The notes beneath the pieces are model-generated. The model was given only the letters and a program-made list of their open reading frames with translations, searched no databases and was not told the DNA's origin. A program made the translations under genes and the position numbers. Positions 25,625-33,171 of a DNA stretch of 58,829 nt are shown here, piece after piece; position 1 is the stretch's first letter, and each line of letters begins with the position of its first letter. Origin of the DNA: Phycisphaerales bacterium (GTDB lineage: Bacteria > Planctomycetota > Phycisphaerae > Phycisphaerales > UBA1924); the NCBI GenBank assembly GCA_019750095.1, contig JAIEOW010000039.1, forward strand, positions 1 to 58,829. The letters run 5' to 3'.

Positions 25625-25882
25625 TTCGGGCTGAAGACCAAGGCCGGCAATGAGGAGATGGAAATCACTCTGGATTTCGAGTCCGGATTGTGATGGCATC
25701 GGAATCACGCTTCGGGCTGAAGACCAAGGCCGGCAATGAGAAGATGGGAATCACTGTGGATTTTGCGTCCGGATTGTGATGGGATCGGAATCGCGCTTCG
25801 GGCTGAAGACCAAGGTCGGCAATGAGGAGATGGAAAGCACTCTGGATTTCGTGACCGGATTGTGATGGGCTCGGAATCACGC
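25625..25882. repeat. 86-bp tandem repeat, three copies
   Basis: TTCGGGCTGAAGACCAAGG recurs at 25625, 25711 and 25797 with exactly 86 bases between copies. The last copy ends at 25882, where a fourth begins and immediately diverges. Units differ by a few substitutions and no indels. Since 86 is not a multiple of three, the repeat is not coding. It lies between two terminators, 24242-gene side and rpsG side. Confidence 0.92.
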
Positions 25883-25934
25883 TTTGTGCGGAAGACGATG
25901 ATGATGGATGCCGAGGGCAGCGTGTGATCGAATG

Positions 25935-25960
25935 AAAAACGCCCCGCAATGTGCGGGGCG
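25935..25960 (-). terminator. Rho-independent terminator of rpsG
   Basis: On the minus strand CGCCCCGCA-CAT-TGCGGGGCG (25940-25960) is followed by TTTTT (25935-25939). It lies 32 bases beyond the rpsG stop. Confidence 0.9.
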
Positions 25961-25992
25961 CTTTGGCATGGATGCGGTTGGTTCTGACCAGA

Positions 25993-26487
25993 TCAGCGGG
26001 CGAAGTGGGCGAAGGCGCGGTTGGCTTCGGCCATGCGGTGGGTCTGATCCTTGGTCTGGATGGCGGAGCCTTCGTTTCGGGCGGCCATGTAGAGCTCGTC
26101 GGCGAGCTTGCTGCCCATGGGGCGGCCCTTGACGCCGCGGGAGGCCTGGATGATCCAGCGGAAGCTGAGGGACTGCTGGCGGCGCTTGTTGACGGGGATA
26201 GGGACCTGGTAGTTGGCACCGCCGACGCGCTTGGAGCGGACTTCGACGGCGGGCTTGACGTTCTCGATGGCCCTGAGGAAGACGTCCAGAGACGACTTGG
26301 GGGCGTTGGGGTCGGTCTCTTTCTCGAGCTTCTTCTGGATGATTTCGAGGGCTTCGTAGACCACGCGCTGGGCGGTGGCCTTTTCGCCGTCGGACATCAC
26401 GCAGTTGATGAACTTGGAGAGGACGAGATCGTTGAACTTGGGATCGGGGCGAAGCTGGGCTTCGCTGTGGGTGATGCGTCCGGCCAT
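25993..26487 (-). CDS. rpsG: 30S ribosomal protein S7
   Basis: This 164-residue protein is S7, the head-domain protein that nucleates 16S rRNA 3'-domain assembly. Visible family motifs include KFINCVMSDGEKATAQRVVYEALEII, FLRAIENVKPAVEVRSKRVGGANYQVP and RPMGSKLADELYMAARNEGSAIQTKDQ, in the usual order. ATG 26487 is preceded by AGGAG nine bases upstream. It follows rpsL by 141 bases on the same strand and is followed directly by a terminator, so fusA and tuf are not downstream as they are in many str operons. Confidence 0.98.
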   Translation of the reverse strand: MAGRITHSEAQLRPDPKFNDLVLSKFINCVMSDGEKATAQRVVYEALEIIQKKLEKETDPNAPKSSLDVFLRAIENVKPAVEVRSKRVGGANYQVPIPVNKRRQQSLSFRWIIQASRGVKGRPMGSKLADELYMAARNEGSAIQTKDQTHRMAEANRAFAHFAR

Positions 26488-26583
26488 TGATCGAAACTCC
26501 TTTGGCTCATCTGTCGGGGCAGAAATGCCCCGGCTCGCTGTTCACCGGGCTCTATAGGGAAGCCCGATTACTTGCCTGAAAAA

Positions 26584-26618
26584 GGCACTAGGCACTAGGC
26601 ACTGGGCACTAGGCACTG
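26584..26618. repeat. Heptameric tandem repeat (GGCACTA-type) between rpsL and rpsG
   Basis: Five consecutive units, GGCACTA, GGCACTA, GGCACTG, GGCACTA and GGCACTG, lie ten bases beyond the rpsL stop, within the intergenic part of the ribosomal transcript. Confidence 0.92.
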
Positions 26619-26628
26619 GTGAAAACGA

Positions 26629-27003
26629 TTACTTTTTGCTGCGCTTGGCGCCGTACTTGGAGCGGCCCTGCTTGCGCTTCTCGACGCCGAGGCAGTCGAG
26701 GGTGCCGCGGACGATGTGGTAGCGGACACCGGGAAGGTCGCGGACGCGGCCGCCGCGGACGAGTACGATGGAGTGCTCTTGCAGGTTGTGGCCTTCGCCG
26801 CCGATGTAGGCGGTGACTTCTTTGCCGTTGGAGAGGCGAACGCGGGCGACCTTTCGGAGGGCCGAGTTGGGCTTCTTCGGGGTGACGGTCTTGACGACCA
26901 GGCACACGCCACGCTTCTGCGGCGACATCGCGAGATCGCGAACGCGCGAGCGTGACTCAACGGGGCGGCGGGGGTTGCGAACGAGCTGATTGATCGTGGG
27001 CAT
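26629..27003 (-). CDS. rpsL: 30S ribosomal protein S12
   Basis: This 124-residue protein is S12, at the decoding centre. The sequence starts [19 protein letters not shown] and includes [17 protein letters not shown], the region whose Lys residues are hit by streptomycin-resistance mutations, then [19 protein letters not shown] and the basic tail. The Lys in PKKPNSA (Lys43-equivalent) is the wild-type residue, so the classic resistance change is not present. It is first in the rpsL-rpsG pair on the minus strand. Confidence 0.98.
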   Translation of the reverse strand: MPTINQLVRNPRRPVESRSRVRDLAMSPQKRGVCLVVKTVTPKKPNSALRKVARVRLSNGKEVTAYIGGEGHNLQEHSIVLVRGGRVRDLPGVRYHIVRGTLDCLGVEKRKQGRSKYGAKRSKK

Positions 27004-27073
27004 GATGCTACCGGCTGTTTGTCAGGGAATAGGGAGGGAAGGATAGCGGGGCAGAGGGCGGTGGCAAGGGCGG

Positions 27074-27113
27074 GGGCAAATAGTCAAAGAGCAAATGGGC
27101 AAATTGCCAAATG
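27074..27113. repeat. Short tandem repeat, 7-8 bp period (GGGCAAAT-type)
   Basis: Units GGGCAAAT, AGTCAAAG, AGCAAAT, GGGCAAAT and TGCCAAAT follow each other. It lies in the divergent region between rpsL and the peptide-type permease gene and is related in sequence to the arrays at 32395 and 32454. Confidence 0.75.
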
Positions 27114-27158
27114 AAAGCCGACCTTTAGGGGGGCATCTGGGCGTGTGACCGATCGAGA

Positions 27159-28475
27159 ATGACCATACGCTGCCTCGCCGTGTCTTCCAAACCGACTTCC
27201 ATTCCCGCGATGCGAGCTCCTGCCCCGGTTCGGGACAACCCGTTGACGAGGTCGGTCGCCGGATTGGTTGGGATTGGAGTGCTGGGGCTGATCGTGCTGG
27301 CGTGCGTGCTGTCGCTGCCCTGGACGCTTGGGCAGGTTTCGGCACCGGAGGGAATGGGGGATTCGGGTTCTTCGCCGAGGTATGACCAGCAGGTGCGGAC
27401 GGCTCGGCATCTGCCGCCGACGTGGTGGGGCGTACGGGCGGGTGAGACGGGTGAGGACACGCAGGCGGCACGGATGGAGGCGACGGCTCGGCTGCGGGCA
27501 TTGGAGCGGCTGGCGCGGGAGCAATCACCAGAAGTTTCGGTGGACCAGATTGTGGCGCGAGGAGTGGAGCCGACGACCGAGCAGATACGAGTGGCCCGGC
27601 CGTGGTATGCGATGGGGACCGATGCGCTTGGGCGCGACATGCTGGTGCGGTGCCTGGCGGGCGGGGGTGTTTCGCTGGCGATCGGGATATTGGCAGCGTT
27701 CATCTCGGTGCTGCTTGGGACGATGTATGGGGCGATTTCGGGGTATGTGGGTGGGCGGGTGGATGCGGTGATGATGCGGGTGGTAGATGTGCTGTATGGA
27801 TTGCCGTATGTGCTGCTGGTGGTGCTGCTGGCGGTGGCGGTGGATGCTGGGGTGGACAACTGGCAACTGAAGCGGGCGGAGCGATCGGTGGGCGAGCGGG
27901 CGGCGATGGTGCAGCGCGAGTTGCAGAGTGTGCCGGAAGATCGGCGAGCGGATTCGGCGGTTCGGCAAGAGCTTGAGATGAAGGCGCGGCAGGCGATCGG
28001 GACGGGAGAGCTGACCTCGGCGCAGCAGCAGATGGTGCAGATTTTGACGCTGCTGGTGGCGATTGGCGGGGTGTCGTGGCTGACGATGTCGCGCGTGGTG
28101 CGTGGGCAGGTGCTGTCGCTGAAGGCGCAGCCGTTCATGGAAGCGGCGCGGGCGATGGGGACGCCGACGCGGACGATCTTTGTGCGGCACTTGCTGCCGA
28201 ATCTGGTTGGGCCGATTACGGTGTACGCGACGCTGACGGTGCCGCAGGCGATTTTGCAGGAGAGTTTTCTGTCGTTTCTGGGCATCGGTGTGCGGCCGCC
28301 GATGCCGAGCTGGGGAAACCTGGCGGCGGACGGGTTGAGCGAGCTGAATCCGTTTCGGAGCAACTGGTGGTTGCTGGTGTTTCCGTGTGTGCTGCTTGGG
28401 GTGACGTTGCTGGCGTTGAACTTTGTGGGGGAGGGATTGCGGGAGGCGCTCGATCCGAAGAGGTCGAGGCGGTGA
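27159..28475 (+). CDS. Peptide-type ABC transporter permease (OppC/DppC-like) with a charged insertion
   Basis: This 438-residue protein is longer than usual OppC-type permeases (about 300). TM1 is at ~33-55. The OppC signature follows a long soluble segment: MGTDALGRDMLVRCLAGG near residue 150. The EAA loop is SRVVRGQVLSLKAQPFMEAARAMGTPTRTIFVRHLLPN around 310-347, read as adjacent motifs. Between helices, residues ~225-290 form an Arg/Glu/Gln-rich helical insertion (from DNWQLKRAERSV to SAQQQMVQ) absent from standard permeases. It pairs with the ATPase downstream. No OppB-type partner or binding protein is in the window. The start is uncertain because no ribosome site is obvious. Confidence 0.85.
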   Translation: MTIRCLAVSSKPTSIPAMRAPAPVRDNPLTRSVAGLVGIGVLGLIVLACVLSLPWTLGQVSAPEGMGDSGSSPRYDQQVRTARHLPPTWWGVRAGETGEDTQAARMEATARLRALERLAREQSPEVSVDQIVARGVEPTTEQIRVARPWYAMGTDALGRDMLVRCLAGGGVSLAIGILAAFISVLLGTMYGAISGYVGGRVDAVMMRVVDVLYGLPYVLLVVLLAVAVDAGVDNWQLKRAERSVGERAAMVQRELQSVPEDRRADSAVRQELEMKARQAIGTGELTSAQQQMVQILTLLVAIGGVSWLTMSRVVRGQVLSLKAQPFMEAARAMGTPTRTIFVRHLLPNLVGPITVYATLTVPQAILQESFLSFLGIGVRPPMPSWGNLAADGLSELNPFRSNWWLLVFPCVLLGVTLLALNFVGEGLREALDPKRSRR

Positions 28476-28532
28476 GTGCGGGGAGAGAAAACTGGGAGGA
28501 AGTGGTTGATAGCGTGAGTGGTGGGAGTGGTT

Positions 28533-28628
28533 CCTTCGCCCCTGCCGGGGCGAGTTGGTTTGAAGATGGTCTTCTACGGGTTTCGCTGCGCTCCACCCGC
28601 AGCTACAGCCCTGCGGCCCTCCGGGCCT
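28533..28628. repeat. Composite dispersed repeat, copy 2 (inverted)
   Basis: CCTTCGCCCCTGCCGGGGCGA (28533-28553, read as two halves), a CGGGT/ACCCG pair (28577-28599) and GGCCCTCCGGGCC (28615-28627) repeat the three modules of 2028-2124 in reverse orientation. It lies in the 179-base gap between permease and ATPase genes. Confidence 0.8.
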
Positions 28629-28654
28629 GAGAGCACTGAAGCGATCGGATCGGA

Positions 28655-29842
28655 ATGAGTACGGACCAGATGACAACGACACCAGGGCATCAAGAAAAGG
28701 TCAGCACATCTCGGGCGCTGCATCGCGTGCTGGATGAGCGTGCCCCGCTTTTGCGGGTGAGTGATCTGGCGGTGAGCTTTGACAATGGACGCGGGAAGGG
28801 CGCGGGGCCGCGGATTCAGGCGGTGGATGGAGTGAAGATGAGTGTCTATCCGCGGCAGACGCTGGCGGTGGTGGGCGAGAGCGGGTGTGGGAAGAGTGTG
28901 ACGGCGATGTCGATGATGCACCTGGTGCCGCGGCCGCCGGGACGGTTTGATCGTGGCGAGGCGATGTTTGAGACGGATGCTGGGCCGCGGGATCTGCTGG
29001 CGATGAGCGATCAGGAGATTCGGCGGATTCGCGGGAACGAGATCGCGATGATCTTTCAGGAGCCGATGACATCGCTGAACCCGGTGTTCACGGTTGGGGA
29101 GCAGATCAGCGAGGCGATCCTGCTGCATCAGGAAGTGGGGCGTGCGGGAGCGCGAGAGATCGCTGTGAAGGCGATGGGTGATGTGGGGATTCGGGAGCCG
29201 GAGCGTCGGCTGGGGCAGTATCCGCACGAGTTTTCCGGGGGGATGCGGCAGCGGGTGATGATCGCGATGGCGCTGGCGTGCCAGCCGAAGTTGTTGCTGG
29301 CGGATGAGCCGACGACGGCTCTGGACGTGACGATTCAGGCGCAGATTCTGGATTTGCTGCGTGGACTGAGGCGAACGCGGCAGATGTCGATCATGCTGAT
29401 CACGCACGATCTGGGCGTGGTGGCGGAGAACGCCGACGTGGTGTGCGTGATGTACGCGGGGCGCGTGGTGGAATATGCAAACGTGCACGAGCTGTTTGAG
29501 AACCCGATGCATCCATATACGCGGGGGCTGCTGGCAAGTATTCCGAAGATCGGCGAGGTGCGCGAGCGGCTGGTGACGATCGCGGAAGTGATCGATGATG
29601 AGCAGTCGTTTCGGATGCTGCCGGATGCCAGCGCGGGCGTGCGGCCGTGGTGGCCCTGGCACGAGCCGCCGAAGGACCTTGCGGCGCGGGATGAGCCGGC
29701 GGGGGATTACTTTCTGATGGAAGTGCGTCCGGAGCACTGGGTGGGCGTGTGGCGGACGGAGGCGGTGCGCGAGGTGGGGGGACGGGCGCCGGATGTGCGG
29801 TATCGCGTGGGGGAAGGGGAGGCGACACTGGCGGGGAAATAG
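28655..29842 (+). CDS. Peptide-type ABC transporter ATP-binding protein (OppD/DppD-like)
   Basis: This 395-residue ATPase has Walker A GESGCGKS (about residue 75), a Q-loop [14 protein letters not shown], the ABC signature FSGGMRQR, Walker [13 protein letters not shown] and a switch His in LITHDLGVV. After the ATPase core comes the oligopeptide-type C-terminal region ([22 protein letters not shown]). The extra C-terminal residues (from about 335) are not typical. It energises peptide or nickel-type import with the permease upstream. A partner ATPase of the OppF/DppF kind is not next to it. Confidence 0.92.
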   Translation: MSTDQMTTTPGHQEKVSTSRALHRVLDERAPLLRVSDLAVSFDNGRGKGAGPRIQAVDGVKMSVYPRQTLAVVGESGCGKSVTAMSMMHLVPRPPGRFDRGEAMFETDAGPRDLLAMSDQEIRRIRGNEIAMIFQEPMTSLNPVFTVGEQISEAILLHQEVGRAGAREIAVKAMGDVGIREPERRLGQYPHEFSGGMRQRVMIAMALACQPKLLLADEPTTALDVTIQAQILDLLRGLRRTRQMSIMLITHDLGVVAENADVVCVMYAGRVVEYANVHELFENPMHPYTRGLLASIPKIGEVRERLVTIAEVIDDEQSFRMLPDASAGVRPWWPWHEPPKDLAARDEPAGDYFLMEVRPEHWVGVWRTEAVREVGGRAPDVRYRVGEGEATLAGK

Positions 29843-29857
29843 TGGGCAAGCCGCAGA

Positions 29858-30490
29858 TCATGCTGGTGGGGGTTTCCAGCACGCTTCGACGATCAGATCA
29901 ATATCACGCCCGTTGCTATCAGATGGTTCGACCTGAAGCGCGTTCAGAGTGGTATTCACCACCCGAACGCGCCCCCGCGACTTGCCGATGTGATGCATGC
30001 CATCAATCCGCCAGCGATCATTCGCAGAGAGTGTGATTGAAAAGGGGTCGGGCTCTGCGAAACCAGAGTGGACAAGCAGCTCGCTGAGGGGATATCGAAA
30101 ATACCAGCCGGCTGTCCGAGTGCTGAAGAGACCTAGCGTTCTCCGAGTGCCGCAGTAGTTGTAGAACCGCGGCTCGGCGATCAAGAAGGCCGAGCCGTCA
30201 TCGCAAACGCGGTGGACGATTACGCCTTGAGCAACCATGATGGCGAGAGCTGAGTCATACTCTGCAGAAGGAACTCCAGGCGCACGACGGACGCCAGCGG
30301 GCCTGACACTGGTTCCGTCCTCCAGTATCAGTGTGCCGTCTTGAACGGTGCGCACGATGATCGGGTCAGACAGCGGTGCGTTGCGAACCCAGTTGTCGGT
30401 TTTAATGAGACCGATGGGAAACCCGAGAACGAGCACAAAGCCCGCGAAAAACAGAATGAAGAGTACTCGGGGGTTCCATCTCACGAGCAA
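29858..30490 (-). CDS. Hypothetical membrane-anchored protein
   Basis: This 210-residue reading frame has an N-terminal helix (VLFILFFAGFVLVLGFPIGLI) and a soluble domain with alternating beta-like segments (IIVRTVQDGTLILEDGTSVRPAGV). The domain does not match any family I recognise. The base composition is visibly more A+T-rich than the flanking genes. The first codon is TTG 30490; GTG 30484 two codons later is as likely. It is convergent with the ATPase gene, 16 bases from its stop. Confidence is moderate because the frame is consistent and the N-terminus is membrane-like. Confidence 0.6.
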   Translation of the reverse strand: MLVRWNPRVLFILFFAGFVLVLGFPIGLIKTDNWVRNAPLSDPIIVRTVQDGTLILEDGTSVRPAGVRRAPGVPSAEYDSALAIMVAQGVIVHRVCDDGSAFLIAEPRFYNYCGTRRTLGLFSTRTAGWYFRYPLSELLVHSGFAEPDPFSITLSANDRWRIDGMHHIGKSRGRVRVVNTTLNALQVEPSDSNGRDIDLIVEACWKPPPA

Positions 30491-30634
30491 TCATAGGGTG
30501 GATGCAAGCAAGCACGCCGCGCACACGCGGGTGGTTCGATCTATGCGGATCGGCTCTCGGTACAGATCTCTCCCTTCGTTGTAACTCAGCTCGTGCACGA
30601 AGGGCGGCGGAGCAAATCGCCGATACGATCAGCC

Positions 30635-31780
30635 ATGCGCGCCCTGATCATCGCTGACCGATCGATTGCGCTTCGAGAGCGGGCGATGCTGGCGCGGCTG
30701 GAGGTTGGGCTTGCGGATGAGGGGGTGCGGGTGGTGCATGCGGTGCCGCATGTGTGTGCGGATCATATGGGGCCGGGGATTCACGCGACGGTGGTGGGGT
30801 ACTTTGATCGCGGGGTGGAGTTCGGGCCGTTTGTCTCGGCCAAGGCCGGAGACCTGATCCAGCGCGTGCAGGATCGCGAGGAGTCAGAATCGCCGATCGA
30901 TGTGGTGCACGCGTTTGGGCATGGCACATGGCGGCTGGCGGCGGAGATCGCGCGGCAGTGTCGGGCGGGGCTGCTGATTGAGGTGTGGCGAGCGTCGCTG
31001 GTGAGCTCGGCGGTTGCGTTCGTGCGCGAGCTGAAGCTCTCGAGCATCGCGGGGGTCGGGCTGGTGGTCGGTGAGGAGGCGATGGCGTCGTCGATGAGTG
31101 CCCGCGTGGGCAGGTCGGCGGTGATCATCGAGGCACCGTGGGGCGTGCATGTGCCGGAGCGGCCGCGATCGCGGAGTACGGGCGATGTGCTGGGCGTGGG
31201 GATGTTGAGCGAGGCGGGCGATGCGCGGAGCATTGTGCCCGCACTGGGCGGGTTGCGAGAGGCGACCAAGAGCGGGCCGGAGACGCTGGTATTTGCGGAT
31301 GTTTCGAGTGCCGAGCCGCAGCGGCTGAACCTGTCGCTGGATGCGCGATCGGTCCGCACGCGTGAGGCGGGGTTGTGGTCGGCTGCTCGCAAGCTGGGGA
31401 TGCTGGACCGGGTGTCGCTAACGCCGGAGATGGAAGCGCGGCGGGAGCCGATTCTGCAGGTGGACATGCTGCTGTTGCCCGAGGCGAGCGGTTCGCAGCG
31501 GACGCTGGTGCTGGAGGCGATGGGGTCGGGAATCATCGTGGTTGGGCCGCCGGATGCGAACTTCAGCGTGCTGAACGAGCGGACGGGGGTGATTGTGGGG
31601 AAGGCGGACGCCGCGGCGTGGGCGTCGGCGATTGGGAGCGTGCTGGGGGATGCGGCGCAGTGGGGGGCGATCAGCGCGTCGGCGCGGACGGTGATCCGCG
31701 AGCATCGATCGGCGTCGGCGCACATTGCCGATGTGCTGAAGGCGTATGACCGGGTGGTCGGCGCGACGGCGGGACGCTGA
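30635..31780 (+). CDS. GT-B fold glycosyltransferase-like protein
   Basis: This 381-residue protein has the two-domain outline of GT4-like glycosyltransferases: an N-terminal MRALIIADRSIALRERAML, then DVVHAFGHGTWRLAAEIA, and in the C-terminal half LLLPEASGSQRTLVLEAMGSGIIVVG, matching the E-x7-E nucleotide-sugar motif. I chose ATG 30635, where the GT-like part starts; the frame is open to GTG 30593. Donor and acceptor are unknown. It stands just before the Nudix hydrolase gene, 30 bases apart. Confidence 0.75.
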   Translation: MRALIIADRSIALRERAMLARLEVGLADEGVRVVHAVPHVCADHMGPGIHATVVGYFDRGVEFGPFVSAKAGDLIQRVQDREESESPIDVVHAFGHGTWRLAAEIARQCRAGLLIEVWRASLVSSAVAFVRELKLSSIAGVGLVVGEEAMASSMSARVGRSAVIIEAPWGVHVPERPRSRSTGDVLGVGMLSEAGDARSIVPALGGLREATKSGPETLVFADVSSAEPQRLNLSLDARSVRTREAGLWSAARKLGMLDRVSLTPEMEARREPILQVDMLLLPEASGSQRTLVLEAMGSGIIVVGPPDANFSVLNERTGVIVGKADAAAWASAIGSVLGDAAQWGAISASARTVIREHRSASAHIADVLKAYDRVVGATAGR

Positions 31781-31810
31781 CGCTGCGCGAAGTGGTCGCT
31801 ATCGTCGGCG

Positions 31811-32431
31811 ATGAAACAGGTTGACCCGATCATTGAGAAGCGCACGCTGATCGCTCGCGGGCGCAAGTTTGATTTTGAGCGGCTGAGCGTGCGGCGGCCG
31901 GCGGGATCGGTCGTGGAACGCGAGATTGTGCGGCATCCGGGTGCCGTGGTGATCGTGCCGATTCTGGAGAAAGACGGCGTGGCGCATGTGGTGCTGATCC
32001 GGAACTATCGGATCAGCGTGGGTGCGTGGCTGCTGGAGTGCTGTGCGGGGACGATCGAGCGGCCGCGTTTGCCGGACTCGGCAAGTGGCGAGCCGATGGG
32101 GTATGGGCGGGGCGAAGCGCCGGAGGTGTGCGCGGCGCGAGAGCTGATCGAAGAGACCGGGTATTCGGCTGGGAAGATGGTGGCGATCGCACCGGGGTGG
32201 TTCTACACGACTCCGGGGATGACGGATGAACAGATGTTCGTGTTTCTCGCGAGCGATCTGCGGCATGTGGGGCAGAAGCTGGAAGAGGACGAGAGCATCG
32301 AGGTGGTGCTTGTGCCGTGGTCGGATGTGCCGGGGCTGATCGCTCGCGGGGAGATGCGGGATGCCAAGAGCATGCTTGCGCTGGCGCTCGCGCGAAATGG
32401 CCAAATGGCAAATGGGCAAAGGGCCAAATGA
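31811..32431 (+). CDS. Nudix hydrolase, ADP-ribose pyrophosphatase-like
   Basis: This 206-residue protein carries the Nudix box at about residues 97-120: a Gly, then EAPEVCAARELIEETGYSAG, giving R-E-x2-E-E-x-G. The N-terminal half (VVIVPILEKDGVAHVVLIRNYR) fits ADP-ribose pyrophosphatases of the NudF type, which hydrolyse ADP-ribose to AMP and ribose 5-phosphate. The last dozen residues (RNGQMANGQRAK) are encoded by a short tandem repeat, so the tail is probably not functional. It follows the glycosyltransferase-like gene and is convergent with the REC-XRE regulator. Confidence 0.86.
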   Translation: MKQVDPIIEKRTLIARGRKFDFERLSVRRPAGSVVEREIVRHPGAVVIVPILEKDGVAHVVLIRNYRISVGAWLLECCAGTIERPRLPDSASGEPMGYGRGEAPEVCAARELIEETGYSAGKMVAIAPGWFYTTPGMTDEQMFVFLASDLRHVGQKLEEDESIEVVLVPWSDVPGLIARGEMRDAKSMLALALARNGQMANGQRAK

Positions 32432-32490
32432 CGACCGGTGCTTCCTGCCTTGATTTGATTATTTGACCATTTGCGATTTGGCCATTTGCC
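32395..32490. repeat. Inverted pair of short tandem repeats between convergent genes
   Basis: AAATGGCC, AAATGGC, AAATGGGC, AAAGGGCC (32395-32430) faces an array of ATTTG-type units (32454-32490) that is its approximate reverse complement. The first array encodes the end of the Nudix protein; the second abuts the stop codon of the REC-XRE gene. The RNA could fold into a hairpin from either direction and may act as a bidirectional terminator. Confidence 0.7.
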
Positions 32491-33171
32491 CTACGCTCCG
32501 GCGTTTTCCATCCATGCGCTGGCGCGGGCGTTGAGCGCGTGGGCGATGGCGAAGAGGGATTCGAGACTGGGGAGGTGGGAGCCGCGTTCGATGGAGGAGA
32601 GCTGGCTGACGCTTACGCCGCTGGATTCGCTGAGGTCTTTGAGGGTCCAGGATCGCTGCGTGCGGGCGAGTCGGATCTGGCGGCCGAGTTCGTGGCGGAG
32701 ACGATCGAGGGGATCGCTGGTGAGGCCCATGCTTCTGGCGGCCTGGGCGAGGGCGGTGGTGAGATGTTCGAGTTCAAAGGGCTTGGTGAGATAGTCGAAC
32801 GCGCCGCCACCCACCGAGCCGCCGGCACGCAGGGCACGACGCATCGACTCCATGGATGGATAGCCGGTGAGGACGATGACGCAGAGCTTTGGCCAGCGTT
32901 TGCGGACTTCATCGAGGACCTGCTCGCCGCTGTGTCGGCCCATTTTCATGTCGAGAATCGCGACCTGAGGCAGGCGGATTTCGGCGTGGGCGTAGAACTC
33001 GTCGGGTGTTGCGGCGGTACGGACGGTGTGCGAGCCGCCCTCGGGGGATTGCAGGAGTCCGCGGAGATACTCGCGGAAATCGGCGTCATCATCGAGGGCG
33101 AGGATGTCCAATGGCGGCGCGGGCGGCGGAGGTGGTTGGGCGGTGGTGTTGGAGTCGTCGCCGGTGATCAT
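32491..33171 (-). CDS. Response regulator with XRE-type DNA-binding domain
   Basis: This 226-residue protein has a receiver domain with acidic pair at ~27-29 (LDDDADF), phospho-acceptor Asp74 (AILDMKMG), Thr102 (LTGYP) and Lys130 (YLTKPF). After a short linker, residues ~162-218 form a Cro/C1-type helix-turn-helix (GRQIRLARTQRSWTLKDLSE, then GVSVSQLSSIERG). That output domain is rare in response regulators, which mostly use OmpR, NarL or Fis types. It overlaps the histidine kinase stop by four bases (ATGA, 33168-33171), so the two are a cognate pair. Target genes are not evident. Confidence 0.9.
   Translation of the reverse strand: MITGDDSNTTAQPPPPPAPPLDILALDDDADFREYLRGLLQSPEGGSHTVRTAATPDEFYAHAEIRLPQVAILDMKMGRHSGEQVLDEVRKRWPKLCVIVLTGYPSMESMRRALRAGGSVGGGAFDYLTKPFELEHLTTALAQAARSMGLTSDPLDRLRHELGRQIRLARTQRSWTLKDLSESSGVSVSQLSSIERGSHLPSLESLFAIAHALNARASAWMENAGA

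Noticed and set aside
25625..25882. Possible CRISPR array
   Set aside because: The 86-bp units are contiguous with no unique spacers and are longer than CRISPR repeats, and no cas gene is present.
32611..32640. GTAAGCG-like operator match
   Set aside because: It lies inside the coding region of the REC-XRE gene, only one half matches, and no sugar gene is nearby.
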